NCBI GenBank assembly: GCA_903899015.1
Contig: CAIUHP010000030.1
Location: 1 to 64,000 of the forward strand
Direction of reading: 5' to 3'
Source: an uncultured Armatimonadota bacterium
GTDB lineage: Bacteria; Armatimonadota; Fimbriimonadia; Fimbriimonadales; Fimbriimonadaceae
Length of the DNA stretch: 64,000 bases
Shown: piece after piece, positions 41,720-51,921 of the stretch
Numbering within the stretch: the first letter of the stretch is position 1
How the letters are laid out: every line of letters starts with the position of its first letter
Position numbers and translations under genes: made by a program
Notes under the pieces: model-generated
Told to the model about the DNA's origin: nothing
The model's database searches: none
What the model saw: only the letters and a program-made list of their open reading frames with translations

Positions 41720-43944
41720 TGAAATTACGACGAGCATTCACCCTCATCGAACTGCTCACGGTCATTGCGATCAGCGCGGTCCTCATGACGATCATCGTCG
41801 TGCCGGTGTTTCAGAGCTTTAATTTCACGCGGTCTGCCCAGGCTTTTGCAGATGCTCAGGCGCGAGCTCGCATCGTTGCCGATCGAATATCCAATGAAAT
41901 TGGTAATTCGGTAGGCGTTCGAAGTAGCAGTCTGCTCGTGCAGACGATTCTGAACGGCAACCTAGCAAACGTTCCTCAGCACTCGTTGATCGTTGAGCTA
42001 CCGATTAAGGGAAGTCAAACGACTAACTTTCCTCAGATGATCGACGTTGTACTTCCATACGTGAAGTTGGACCTGTTGAAGCCGGCTGAAGGCGATGCCA
42101 AAAACGGACCTCCTTACACGAACCCGGTCAATGGCTACATTGACCCAACCCTTTTAGCACCTAAAGGACAGGTTGTTCTACCTGTCGGTATCGGACCCAC
42201 GATCATTCGCTATTTCGTTGGTTTGAAAGATCCGTTTTCGGCTTACAACAACCCTTACGACGGAATCCTAATGGCCATGGGCGGCGCACAAGACAACTTA
42301 TACGTCTTGTACCGCGCCGAAATCCAGCCCTATCTTTACCGTAAGGGCCAGGGTAGCAATGGAGACGTCACGGTCAAGTTCCGTCCGAACTTAGCCTATT
42401 TCCAATCAGATGCCGTCACCGATACTCAGATCATTGACTATGACGATCCTCGATTTTTCTTAGTCGATGGCGCCGATCCAGGCAAGGCTACCCGTGTTGC
42501 AGCTTGGAAGAAGGTTGCCCTGCTCCAAAGCGAGCTTAATCGCTACGACATGGTCCAACCGATCTATTCGAAGGTCACTCACGTCGCGTCCTATGATGGA
42601 AACGCTCCCCGAGTCATTCCACTCATTCAATTCCGCCCGAGCCATGTTGGCAACGATCCTGCCCAGGGCCAGCAAGCGATTCGAGAGGGTGAAGAGACGA
42701 ATAACTCAATGGTAATCGGACCTGACGTCTACAAGACTCGATTTGGCCAGTGGAGCAATCAGATTGTTCGAGTTTGGCCACAGACGTGGGATCCCAATGG
42801 CGCTCCTAATACCATCAACCAATATTTTGTAGGTCGAAACGATCCTAGCAATGGAACGGCTGGCTCCCCTCCCGGATTCAGCATCTACTTCTTTGATCCG
42901 TCAGTTTCCTTCGCGGACGTGTCGACAGGCACAGAAGTCTTCGATGTGACCACTTACGAAGGAATTGCTTCGAGTGGAGGTCGGTTCCCATTCAGCCAGG
43001 CCATCACGGCTGCCAATAACCGGTCTAATTGGTTGAGCAATCCGCTCATTCGACAACACTTTGTGCCGTTCGATCTGAACTCAGCACGAGGCAAGTTGAT
43101 GACGAGTTTTGAGATCTCAGAGGTAGGAGACCCCAATCAAGCGGCTAATCCCGCCAACCCCTACAACCTGCCAACGACACTATCGAGCCCCGTCGGTTAC
43201 GGGCCGTACACGCCTTCCACCGATCCTGACCTTAGCGGCAATTTCTATGACGCGAAGTTTTCAACGATCAATGAACTCTTCAACAAGATATGGGTCGATG
43301 CTGCGAACTTGCAGCCTCAAATTGACCGATTCATTGACCTAAGAGTTCTGAGAAATGGCGACGGTTCTGCAAGTCCGCTCCATCCCAGGCTCGGTTTCCC
43401 TAAGGCGCGCATCGTTCCTGGTAGCGAAATTGTTTACGGCCCCGACCAGTTGTCTGGACCTAACTATGGAAACCCGGTTCGATATGTGAGAACAACTCAC
43501 AATCCTGGACCTAATCAGTACCAGATCAATTATGTCGATCAACCCGAGCCCACCAACTCAGCAGGTCAAATTGACTACTCATTACTTGGACTTACAAGCG
43601 GTGAATTAACGGGCTTCAACCCCTTGATTTACAATGCGCAGAATTTCTGCAGCGCGGTTATCCAACCTCGCTTCAAGAAGGGCTACATCAAGTTCAACTC
43701 AGATCCAGCAGTTCCTCTTCCGATCGGTCAGATCCAGGTCTCGTACCGATTCCAATTCAACGGCTCGCAGACCGGAGCAGCCATTGTTGGTGCGAAGAGT
43801 GACGCATTTGCCGTTGACTACGACACTCGACAACTGATGTCGGTCTTGTTGACCATTCGCAATTACCCGCAAACGACCAACATTCCGAACCCACAGACCG
43901 TAACGCTTAAGGCAACTGCGGCCATCCGGAACTATCTTCGATGA
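41716..43944 (+). CDS. Giant PilW/GspJ-like minor pseudopilin (742 aa)
   Basis: Leader MMKLRRA, then FTLIELLTVIAISAVLMTII, gives a canonical prepilin with Glu5. The following AFADAQARARIVADRISNEIG helix resembles PilW/GspJ, which starts the tip complex. The remainder (about 650 aa) is beta-rich with several Pro/Asn segments and no recognised domain. The frame continues upstream to 41653, but the ATG at 41716 gives a proper leader and overlaps the previous stop by ATGA. Its own stop overlaps the next gene's ATG by the same arrangement at 43941. Confidence 0.85.
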   Translation: MMKLRRAFTLIELLTVIAISAVLMTIIVVPVFQSFNFTRSAQAFADAQARARIVADRISNEIGNSVGVRSSSLLVQTILNGNLANVPQHSLIVELPIKGSQTTNFPQMIDVVLPYVKLDLLKPAEGDAKNGPPYTNPVNGYIDPTLLAPKGQVVLPVGIGPTIIRYFVGLKDPFSAYNNPYDGILMAMGGAQDNLYVLYRAEIQPYLYRKGQGSNGDVTVKFRPNLAYFQSDAVTDTQIIDYDDPRFFLVDGADPGKATRVAAWKKVALLQSELNRYDMVQPIYSKVTHVASYDGNAPRVIPLIQFRPSHVGNDPAQGQQAIREGEETNNSMVIGPDVYKTRFGQWSNQIVRVWPQTWDPNGAPNTINQYFVGRNDPSNGTAGSPPGFSIYFFDPSVSFADVSTGTEVFDVTTYEGIASSGGRFPFSQAITAANNRSNWLSNPLIRQHFVPFDLNSARGKLMTSFEISEVGDPNQAANPANPYNLPTTLSSPVGYGPYTPSTDPDLSGNFYDAKFSTINELFNKIWVDAANLQPQIDRFIDLRVLRNGDGSASPLHPRLGFPKARIVPGSEIVYGPDQLSGPNYGNPVRYVRTTHNPGPNQYQINYVDQPEPTNSAGQIDYSLLGLTSGELTGFNPLIYNAQNFCSAVIQPRFKKGYIKFNSDPAVPLPIGQIQVSYRFQFNGSQTGAAIVGAKSDAFAVDYDTRQLMSVLLTIRNYPQTTNIPNPQTVTLKATAAIRNYLR

Positions 43945-46900
43945 AATCCATGAACCCAATCATCTCACAGCCGACAAGACAGCGGGAACGAGGTCAAACG
44001 ATCATCATTGCGATGGTCGTCCTCGGGATTCTCCTTATCCTTGGTTTTGTCTTCATCGGGATCATCGATAACAACGCTAAGTCAGCGTTTACTCTCGGAA
44101 ATCGATCGGTCGCCAACGACCTTGCTTTGGGAGGCATTCGGTATGCCCACCAGCAGCTTCTTCAGAGCGAACAAGGTGCGGACTGGCGTGGCTCGTCCAC
44201 GAATCTTGGAACCGGAAATGGAACGCTTGATCCAGATGCTTACTACCTGAGACCAGCCGCAACCCTTTTCAACGGCACGCGACTCACGGTCACACCGGGC
44301 GGGAGTCAGTTGGACTTAGGTGGTCCCGACGGACTCGGACCATTCTTCCGGATCAATAACTCAAATGGCCGGTCGCTCGTTCGAGTGCGCTATGCGCCAA
44401 GTGACGCAAACATCTTTAGTAACTCGCCGGTTGGGCCATTACGCAAGCCGGGACTCGCTCGCGACTACATCATCATCGAAGCGATCGGGCGACAAGGTCA
44501 GATCAATCCGCTCGACCCTACCACGCTGAACACCGGTTCTCAGATTCAGTATCGCAATTTCGCCACGGATCAAGACTTTAGAGCTGCTCTCGGTCTGCTA
44601 CGCCAGGGTGAAAACAAGCTTCCTAACTCGAAGGTCATTCGCGCATTTGCTTCAATCGGAATCATCGAGTCTGCTCGGTATATCACGAACGTGCACAACG
44701 TTTCTCGACCCGCAGAAATTGGCATTCCAAAAGAACTAGGTGTCCAATACCAAGGCACTGCGGTCAACAACTTGCTTTCCTACCAGTTAGGCTCAAGCAT
44801 GCCGTTGTTCAACCTCGGTAACCCTCCTTCACCAGCCGGCAATATTGAAGGTCTCGGATCGTTCTTTTCGAACGCAAATGTTATCGTCCACGGCAACGTC
44901 AAGCTCAATCTGAACCGATACATGGGCGACCAATTCGATGTAGCTGGTTCGATTAAGGGAGATGCTCCCGATCCCGCCGCTGGATATAACGGTGGTCAAC
45001 TCCAAGTCGTCCTTCGCGATGTTCTTGCCGATGGAACTTGGGCTTCTCCGAGTCTCAGCGTCCTGACGGATGCCGGCACCAACAGTTTCGACAGTTTGAA
45101 TCCAAATTTTGTCACTCTGCAAGGCGTGATTCGCGATGGAGCGTCTCCAACCGACCAAAGCGGCAATCCTCGTAGCATTGGATACAAGACGCCTCCTTCT
45201 ATGCAAGTAACAGACCCAGAAACGAATGAGAATCGCTACGTTTCGATCACCGCAGACAGTGGACGACAGAGTGGTTCCTATAACAGTGGTCGATTTGGGT
45301 TTGGCAGCGGAGTCTACGTTTTCAATCCTTCCGACATTCAGGTGCCAAGCAGCGAAAGTGGACGGGCAAATGTTGGTACAGAAGAGTCGCTTATGTACGA
45401 TTGGCTGAACCCACACAACGGGCAGGCTCACTCGGGTTGGCAGGGCTTTGTTTACATTCCACCTGCATCCAGCATCAAGTTGTTGGATGACGGATTTGGA
45501 ATTCAGAAGAACAGCCAAGCTAAACAAGAAGAGCGAACTTGGAGATTCACAGACGGGTCGGATACGGGTAGCTCCTACAATCGGTTCCGAATCGGTCTTG
45601 GTTCAGATGGTCGCCGACACATCGTTAACTCCTTTACGCCTATCAATCCAGCGACGCCGAATCAGACGATCAACGTGAATGGCAACTTGCTCACAACTGA
45701 TTTCGATAAGGGGCCCGTCTTCAACGGAGTTCTGTACTTCGAAGGCAATGTGCGCGTCTGGGGAATCATTCCAACCGACGTTCAGTTGACGCTCGTTTCG
45801 AACGCGACGATTTACATTGACAACAGTATCACCAAGGGTGTGACTGCTAACGGTCTCCAACCTTCCGAAGGCTACTCGCTCGGACAGTTGATTACGCGTC
45901 CAAGTAAATCTACTCTGATGTTGATGGCACGGGATAACGTTGCGATTAATACCACTCAGTTCCTTGGCGTTTCGCCTAACGAGCAGATTGAGCCGTATCA
46001 CGATACGCCTAATCTGGATGGTTACGATCCGATTATCGTGCACACCGGCGGCAACCTGATGCTGGATAGCCAATTCGTTCGAGACCCGCTTGGTCCTGGT
46101 GCGAATGCCACGAATCCAAGTACTCAAAAGCCATACGCCTTTGATTACTCGCAATTTGGAACTCCGGCAGTCAAGATCCCGACGAGTTTGCTGATCGCTC
46201 ATACGATGGACGATGGCCCAGCTTCGTCGACGTTCTTCCAATTGGATGTCAACTTTGGCGGTCCGGACCCGTCGCCATACTTCTTCTTGAGGGCGGGCAA
46301 TACCGCAAACAACTATATCGCAGGCGTCTCAACAACGCTGCCGGTTTACGGCTTGGGTGGTGAGGTTTACCAGCGATTCTCGAAGTTTGAGGCAACAACG
46401 TTCCCAGTTGTTGATCCAACAACAGCGACGATGTCCCCAGATGGTCAGCGAATGATCGCAAACGGATCGACCGGGAACTACTCGCTCTACTCGGAAGGCA
46501 CGAACGAACTCTTGTTCCGTCAGACGAGTGTTTCGGGAGTCGCTACTAACGATTACTTGATCGGACGAGCCGCTTTGGCTCCTCACGATATCCGAATCGA
46601 AGCTGCGATCTTCGCCGAGGAAGGTTCATTCTTCGTCATCCCTGGTCCTTGGTTCAACCCTGATCTCAATGACCGACGTGACAACTACACGAATGCGAGC
46701 GGAGTTTATGCGGGTGCGAGCACAACTGCAGAAAAGGATGCGATTCGATTGGAGAACTTTGGTGCTAGCCCAGGAATGCCTTTTGCAGGAGAGCCGCTTG
46801 ACGTTCGAATCCTGATTTCAGGTGCCGTGAGCGAGAACATGCCTCCTCCTGCTTCTGTCCAAGCTGAATGGCTGAAGAAATGGGGCTGGATTCCTCGTGA

Positions 46901-47165
46901 CTTCGCCGCTACCGGTTTGCTCATTCCAGCATCTCACGTCCCAGCGGGATACACCATCGATCCTGCCAACCCGGCCGCTAGCCTGGTTGTGCCCAACCTC
47001 ATTATCAACTACGATCCGGTCCTCGCTACCGGGCGGTCCAATGGCTTCGTAATCGACAATAGCCCCGATACACTCATCCGGGTTGACGATTTCGGTCGGC
47101 CGTTGCCGCCAATGCCGAGACTACCGGTAAGCCCTACCTTGGCTTACTTTGGAGAGGTGCATTAA
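43941..47165 (+). CDS. Large PilX-like pilus-associated protein (1074 aa)
   Basis: A basic leader (QPTRQRERG) is followed by QTIIIAMVVLGILLILGFVF, a hydrophobic helix as in PilX/GspK-type proteins, where Glu5 is absent. After the helix, NDLALGGIRYAHQQLLQS is a typical PilX helix. The 950-residue exported part has Asn/Gly-rich beta-strand repeats such as FEGNVRVWG with LTLVSNATIYI, suggesting a long parallel-beta structure. PilX/GspK proteins usually cap pseudopilus tips. ATGA overlap with the previous gene and one base from the next (TAAGATG) show tight coupling. Confidence 0.75.
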   Translation: MKSMNPIISQPTRQRERGQTIIIAMVVLGILLILGFVFIGIIDNNAKSAFTLGNRSVANDLALGGIRYAHQQLLQSEQGADWRGSSTNLGTGNGTLDPDAYYLRPAATLFNGTRLTVTPGGSQLDLGGPDGLGPFFRINNSNGRSLVRVRYAPSDANIFSNSPVGPLRKPGLARDYIIIEAIGRQGQINPLDPTTLNTGSQIQYRNFATDQDFRAALGLLRQGENKLPNSKVIRAFASIGIIESARYITNVHNVSRPAEIGIPKELGVQYQGTAVNNLLSYQLGSSMPLFNLGNPPSPAGNIEGLGSFFSNANVIVHGNVKLNLNRYMGDQFDVAGSIKGDAPDPAAGYNGGQLQVVLRDVLADGTWASPSLSVLTDAGTNSFDSLNPNFVTLQGVIRDGASPTDQSGNPRSIGYKTPPSMQVTDPETNENRYVSITADSGRQSGSYNSGRFGFGSGVYVFNPSDIQVPSSESGRANVGTEESLMYDWLNPHNGQAHSGWQGFVYIPPASSIKLLDDGFGIQKNSQAKQEERTWRFTDGSDTGSSYNRFRIGLGSDGRRHIVNSFTPINPATPNQTINVNGNLLTTDFDKGPVFNGVLYFEGNVRVWGIIPTDVQLTLVSNATIYIDNSITKGVTANGLQPSEGYSLGQLITRPSKSTLMLMARDNVAINTTQFLGVSPNEQIEPYHDTPNLDGYDPIIVHTGGNLMLDSQFVRDPLGPGANATNPSTQKPYAFDYSQFGTPAVKIPTSLLIAHTMDDGPASSTFFQLDVNFGGPDPSPYFFLRAGNTANNYIAGVSTTLPVYGLGGEVYQRFSKFEATTFPVVDPTTATMSPDGQRMIANGSTGNYSLYSEGTNELLFRQTSVSGVATNDYLIGRAALAPHDIRIEAAIFAEEGSFFVIPGPWFNPDLNDRRDNYTNASGVYAGASTTAEKDAIRLENFGASPGMPFAGEPLDVRILISGAVSENMPPPASVQAEWLKKWGWIPRDFAATGLLIPASHVPAGYTIDPANPAASLVVPNLIINYDPVLATGRSNGFVIDNSPDTLIRVDDFGRPLPPMPRLPVSPTLAYFGEVH

Positions 47166-47166
47166 G

Positions 47167-50100
47167 ATGTTTGGCCGATTGCTCGGACTGTTCGGACTAT
47201 CCGCCCTTGCGACCATGGCAGTCGCAGGACCCCAGACGTTTACCCAACGATCTCAACAGATTCGGGCCGGTATTGTCGTTCTGTCTAGCGCGAAAGCGTC
47301 GCTCACTGCGGCACCCCAAAGCGCCGGTCCCTACGCACTTTATAACCTCGATTCGAATCGGTCAATCAAGCCGGCGGGATGGACGGTAGTCAATCCTTAC
47401 GCTCCGTCTCGGGTGACCCAAGATATCTATGATCGGTGGTTTAGTCTTGATTCATCGACTCCTCCTGTAGGAACCGCGATCGCCAAGAACAACGCCGCTT
47501 ATTGGGAAGTCTTTCTAAGTCAGGTTTCCGACGATACGCTTGCGAACTACGACTTACTGGTCGTGAACCCACGTTTCTACGCGTCGTTGAATCCACTCGA
47601 ACAGCAGCGCCTTCGACGATTTGTCGATCATGGCGGCGTACTGTGGATTGACCCGGCAGGCATGAATCCTGGCATTTCGGGAATGGACGAGTTTAACAAC
47701 TTCCCGATCCCATTCCTGCAGGTACCGGCTCCCGGTGGTATTAGCGGAATTCAGCAAACCAATTTCGACAGCCCATTGATGAAGTCATTCATCAACATGG
47801 GGCCTTCGGATATCGATTATCTGAATTCAAACTTAAGCTCTTACATCCTTCAGAACGTTGACTTTTCACTCTACGGTGGCACGGTTAACGCTATTTCAAC
47901 TTTGGCCGGAGCGACGACAACCGACTTTTTGAGTCTCCAAACTGTGAGCACGGTTGCAGGTTCGCCAGTTATTTCACTTGGCAGAATCGGCGATGGCTTT
48001 GTGGTGGTTACCGCACGTGGCGCTTCGGTCATGCTAAACCGATCTCACGATGCATTAGGCAACTACCTTGCCAACACTGGATTTGCAGCCATGAGACCGG
48101 TCTTGGATGCTGACGGGCTCGCTGCAACCAAGCTTGCAGTGAACATGGTTTCCTTGCTGCGAGAGTATCGACAGCCAGCGGGTGGCTCACAGAAAGTTTC
48201 AAGTTCCGCGATCGACCTCAATCCTCCTTTGATCGCTCGCTCGCTCGTTGCTAATTCGAATTACGGCGCCAATAACGGTGCCGCTTCACCTACCATATAT
48301 AAGGGATTACTAGTAACGACCGTCGACGGGTACATCAAGGTATATGATGCGAATCCAGCTAATGATCTAGACGGTGACGGGAACCCTGACGAAGGAATTC
48401 AGGATTACAGCTTAGGTACATCGTACGACGAGATTTGGGAGAGTAGCCAGCTTCCCCAGCCTCTATCCTCCCCTGTTTGTGCAGAGGTTCCGGGTGGTGG
48501 TGGAAATCAACCAACCGATGAAGTCTTGGTGGTTGATGGAAATGGCAACCTTCACGTTTTTAACCTTGAACCAAGAAATGCCGATGGCACACTCAGTTCG
48601 ACGGCTAACGAAGCGTCGTACAGCCCAATTTCTCCTCCAAACGGGGCAGCTACATTGGACCCTGTTAATTCGCCGATTCCTTTGGCGCCGACTGTTCATG
48701 AAGGGATTGCTTACCTTACCGATAACTTCCAGCGCGGTCCCGGTCAGCTAACGGGACGAATCTGGCTTGTTAATTTGGCGACCGGCGCTTACGTGTCCTC
48801 GACGGGGACTGGTGGTCCGTTTGTTGCTGGTGGAACCAACTCCTCGGTGCAGCTCCCACAGTTCACTTACGGCTCAACGGTTGGCTATATTCCTATCCTC
48901 GATAACTCGGGTGGAATGGACAAAGTTGTGTACACGCCGTTTGCCGGCAATCCCGCTTTCTCTGTAACTTCAGCTGGTTTTACGAGTTTCTGGCTGGGAG
49001 CGAAGGGCGAGAGGCCGACAACCTACGATCCTCAGCCTGGTAACACGTCAGACGGCCTTCAGGTGACAACGCGTGCAAGTCAGAGCGGTTTACCAATCTA
49101 TACCGGCTCGGGTCAGTTGGGCGTCAAGCTCACCATCATCGACCAAAACGGAAACCCTTTGAATGCAACAGCCATGGCGGGCTTATTCACGGGGCAAGTT
49201 CAAGACCTTGGCGGCGGTGTTCTAAAGTTCTTATTTGCACCTGGGATAACTTCACTCCCTTCCGGAACAACCGGCGTTCGAATCGATTACACTATCGACT
49301 GGGGTAGCAGTATTCCAGGCGTCTTGGCTGCAGTTGAGCGCGGAAGAGTGATGTTGCCTGACCAGCCTTCGAGTGGAAGCAGTTCACCTCGAACGATTAT
49401 GGGTGCCGTTGCATTATCTCCGCGGGGCACAGCTTATGTAGTTGCCGGCGAGCTTGGGACGAACGGCGGACTCTTTGGATTCCGAGAGCAGGGAAGAGGT
49501 CTCTTTAATTGCATTCTTCGGTATGAGCTTTATGGTCAGCATTCAATTACGCTGAACGGTTCGACGAACGTTACATCACAACCGACGGTAATTGACGAAG
49601 ACTATCTTGTCACGAACGTGGTGCCCATCTTGAACAACAAGAACATGACGGGCCTTTCGTTCAGCGGTGGACCTTCGATTCGCAATAACCAAGTTATCGT
49701 CACTGCCACCGGCAAGAAAGGATTTATTCCGGTAACGATCGTGATGGCGTTTAACGCTGAACCATCGACTCCGCAGTTTGTCATTGGCGATTTGCCAGAT
49801 GGAACGGAAATTCTTCAGCCAGATATGGCGAGAAGCACGGTCTTGAATCAGCCTGAAACTCAGTCGGCGCTATCGCTTGGATCGTATCAGTACGACTCAG
49901 CGACCCAGATTGTGACTTTCCCTAGTCTTTCTGGATCGTCTCGTGGGCAAATTCAAAACTGCCTAAGTTTGAGCCAGCCAGTTATCATCCGAAAGCCCGG
50001 ACAGTCAGACGTACTTTTGCAGCCTGACTCGGTTGGTGGCTCGGTTTGGAATCCTCTTCAGTGGTTCTATGTCATCGATGGAATGGTGCCGAGCGGCGGA

Positions 50101-51921
50101 ACACCGCTCATCACGGGTAACTCGGTATTTATCAGCGGCGCAAGTGGTTTGTATTCCGGCTTAAGTGGCGGAAGCTTCTTGAATACCACAGGAACTCTCT
50201 ATGCACTGAATGCGCAGATTCCAGCGAACCAACTTCACCCGACAGTTGAGCGCCCTTGGCAGAATCAGCTTTGGTCCCTCGATCCCGCAACTTCAACTCC
50301 TTTCGTGGGTGATGCCAACGTTCTTTGGCCACAGTTGAATACCGTTACCAGCTTTGACGACTTCAAGATCAAACTTGGGCAAACGACATTAGGTGTTGGA
50401 GCAACAACGATTGGCGGAGCCGGCCCGGTCCCGTCCACGAAGTCCTTTGGAGTCGTCGGTGGCGACAATGTCTTAGCGGCATGGGGTGATCAAGGAATCT
50501 ACACCTATGCGAAAGGGAACTTTGTTATTTGCGACGAAGGACGTGTTATCGAAATGGATGCTAGTGGTAACCCGCTATGGTCCACGGACACAACGACCAG
50601 CGTCGGCCCGAGCAACATCAGTTCGGCGGGATCCATTAAGTCGTTGGTGCGTCCTGTACGAGCTTATAAGATTACGGATTCTCGTTACCTCGTCGTAGAC
50701 GCAGGAGCTAATCGAGTCGCGACGCTCAACCAAGATGGTATTGAAGCTCGATCCATCTCGAACTTCAAACTTGATCCTGCGATTGTGCCAAACGGATATG
50801 TTGCTGGTGAGCCTCTCACACTCAATGGTCCGAGAGATGCGCTCTATTACACGACGTTCGTGAACATGGGCTCTGCGCTTAATCTCGTCAGTCAAGGCGA
50901 TGGCCAAACGAATACGAGCACTGAATATTGGCAACACTATTTGGTAGCAGATACGGGCAATAATCGATTGGTTGAGATCATTGATCGCTTTTACTACAAC
51001 CCCGTTACCCAAGCGATTGGCTCGCCGGTCACTATAGGTGGCGTCGCTCAAGTTGGTGTGCTTCTTTGGCATTCCCCCGCTTCAGTGACAGGTAAGCAGT
51101 ACGCCTACACCAGTATCAATCGAGTGAAGGTTCCGGACCCGAGCGGCGGACATTTCGTGTACGTCACCGGAGTTGGCGGCACATTGCCGACGAGGGTTAG
51201 CAACGGCTTAGATGTTCAATCGCCAACGAGCATCGTTGATGTAAAGACCGGAAATGGCGGAATCGTCATCTTCGATCCGACGAATCCAAATGGCTTGCTG
51301 CCGATTAACTCTATTCAGCTGCCCGACGTAACAGGAACCAGCTTCTGGAATCCGTCATCGGGGCAGTTTGATAACTCAATCAACCAGTCGACACCCGCTG
51401 GACTTCAGACCTATCTTCGAAGAAAAGGTGGCGTTCACACGTTCACAAACTTGAACTCAGTGACCGCAAAGGTCGTCCAAATAGGATCGGTTGAGCAGAT
51501 TGCGATCATGATTACGGATAGCACTGGCGTCTACGAAGCTACTTACGACCCGACCAATCCGGGTAGTGGCTTGAGCCTAGATTGGATGATGCCTAACGAA
51601 GTTTTCAGAAACATGAAGCAGACCGTCGCAGGCGGTGTGACGGTGCCGGCTCAATCGAATGCGATTGATCTCCGAGCACTGTACGCAAAACGCCTTGATT
51701 CAGGCGAAATTCTGATCGTCAATGGATATGTTGGCTACACGCTCGGAGGAGCTACGTTCTCGGGCGAAATTATGCAAGTGGATGGCACGGCAAATAGTGC
51801 GAAATGGACCCAGACCAATCTTGGATTCGGCAACACAAGTATTTCGCTTGACTTGTCTGGCATGAACCCAAGCACTGGCACACGCGGCATCTTAATGCCC
51901 GTATTTGCGGATCGGCGATGA
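47167..51921 (+). CDS. Giant secreted beta-propeller protein with GATase-like N-terminal domain (1584 aa)
   Basis: From the ATG at 47167 a signal peptide (MFGRLLGLFGLSALATMAVAG) directs export. Residues about 75-230 resemble the GATase-like fold of ThuA/DUF4159-type proteins (YDLLVVNPRFYASL, LRRFVDHGGVLWIDPAG). The following about 1300 residues are PQQ/NHL-like propeller repeats, for example YLVADTGNNRLVEIIDRF and YLVVDAGANRVATLNQDG, plus FYAINALIP-type strands. The position right after minor pilin genes mirrors PilY1, the tip adhesin of other pili, although no PilY1 calcium motif was identified. It starts 1 bp after the PilX-like stop; the next start overlaps its stop (ATGA). Confidence 0.75.
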   Translation: MFGRLLGLFGLSALATMAVAGPQTFTQRSQQIRAGIVVLSSAKASLTAAPQSAGPYALYNLDSNRSIKPAGWTVVNPYAPSRVTQDIYDRWFSLDSSTPPVGTAIAKNNAAYWEVFLSQVSDDTLANYDLLVVNPRFYASLNPLEQQRLRRFVDHGGVLWIDPAGMNPGISGMDEFNNFPIPFLQVPAPGGISGIQQTNFDSPLMKSFINMGPSDIDYLNSNLSSYILQNVDFSLYGGTVNAISTLAGATTTDFLSLQTVSTVAGSPVISLGRIGDGFVVVTARGASVMLNRSHDALGNYLANTGFAAMRPVLDADGLAATKLAVNMVSLLREYRQPAGGSQKVSSSAIDLNPPLIARSLVANSNYGANNGAASPTIYKGLLVTTVDGYIKVYDANPANDLDGDGNPDEGIQDYSLGTSYDEIWESSQLPQPLSSPVCAEVPGGGGNQPTDEVLVVDGNGNLHVFNLEPRNADGTLSSTANEASYSPISPPNGAATLDPVNSPIPLAPTVHEGIAYLTDNFQRGPGQLTGRIWLVNLATGAYVSSTGTGGPFVAGGTNSSVQLPQFTYGSTVGYIPILDNSGGMDKVVYTPFAGNPAFSVTSAGFTSFWLGAKGERPTTYDPQPGNTSDGLQVTTRASQSGLPIYTGSGQLGVKLTIIDQNGNPLNATAMAGLFTGQVQDLGGGVLKFLFAPGITSLPSGTTGVRIDYTIDWGSSIPGVLAAVERGRVMLPDQPSSGSSSPRTIMGAVALSPRGTAYVVAGELGTNGGLFGFREQGRGLFNCILRYELYGQHSITLNGSTNVTSQPTVIDEDYLVTNVVPILNNKNMTGLSFSGGPSIRNNQVIVTATGKKGFIPVTIVMAFNAEPSTPQFVIGDLPDGTEILQPDMARSTVLNQPETQSALSLGSYQYDSATQIVTFPSLSGSSRGQIQNCLSLSQPVIIRKPGQSDVLLQPDSVGGSVWNPLQWFYVIDGMVPSGGTPLITGNSVFISGASGLYSGLSGGSFLNTTGTLYALNAQIPANQLHPTVERPWQNQLWSLDPATSTPFVGDANVLWPQLNTVTSFDDFKIKLGQTTLGVGATTIGGAGPVPSTKSFGVVGGDNVLAAWGDQGIYTYAKGNFVICDEGRVIEMDASGNPLWSTDTTTSVGPSNISSAGSIKSLVRPVRAYKITDSRYLVVDAGANRVATLNQDGIEARSISNFKLDPAIVPNGYVAGEPLTLNGPRDALYYTTFVNMGSALNLVSQGDGQTNTSTEYWQHYLVADTGNNRLVEIIDRFYYNPVTQAIGSPVTIGGVAQVGVLLWHSPASVTGKQYAYTSINRVKVPDPSGGHFVYVTGVGGTLPTRVSNGLDVQSPTSIVDVKTGNGGIVIFDPTNPNGLLPINSIQLPDVTGTSFWNPSSGQFDNSINQSTPAGLQTYLRRKGGVHTFTNLNSVTAKVVQIGSVEQIAIMITDSTGVYEATYDPTNPGSGLSLDWMMPNEVFRNMKQTVAGGVTVPAQSNAIDLRALYAKRLDSGEILIVNGYVGYTLGGATFSGEIMQVDGTANSAKWTQTNLGFGNTSISLDLSGMNPSTGTRGILMPVFADRR

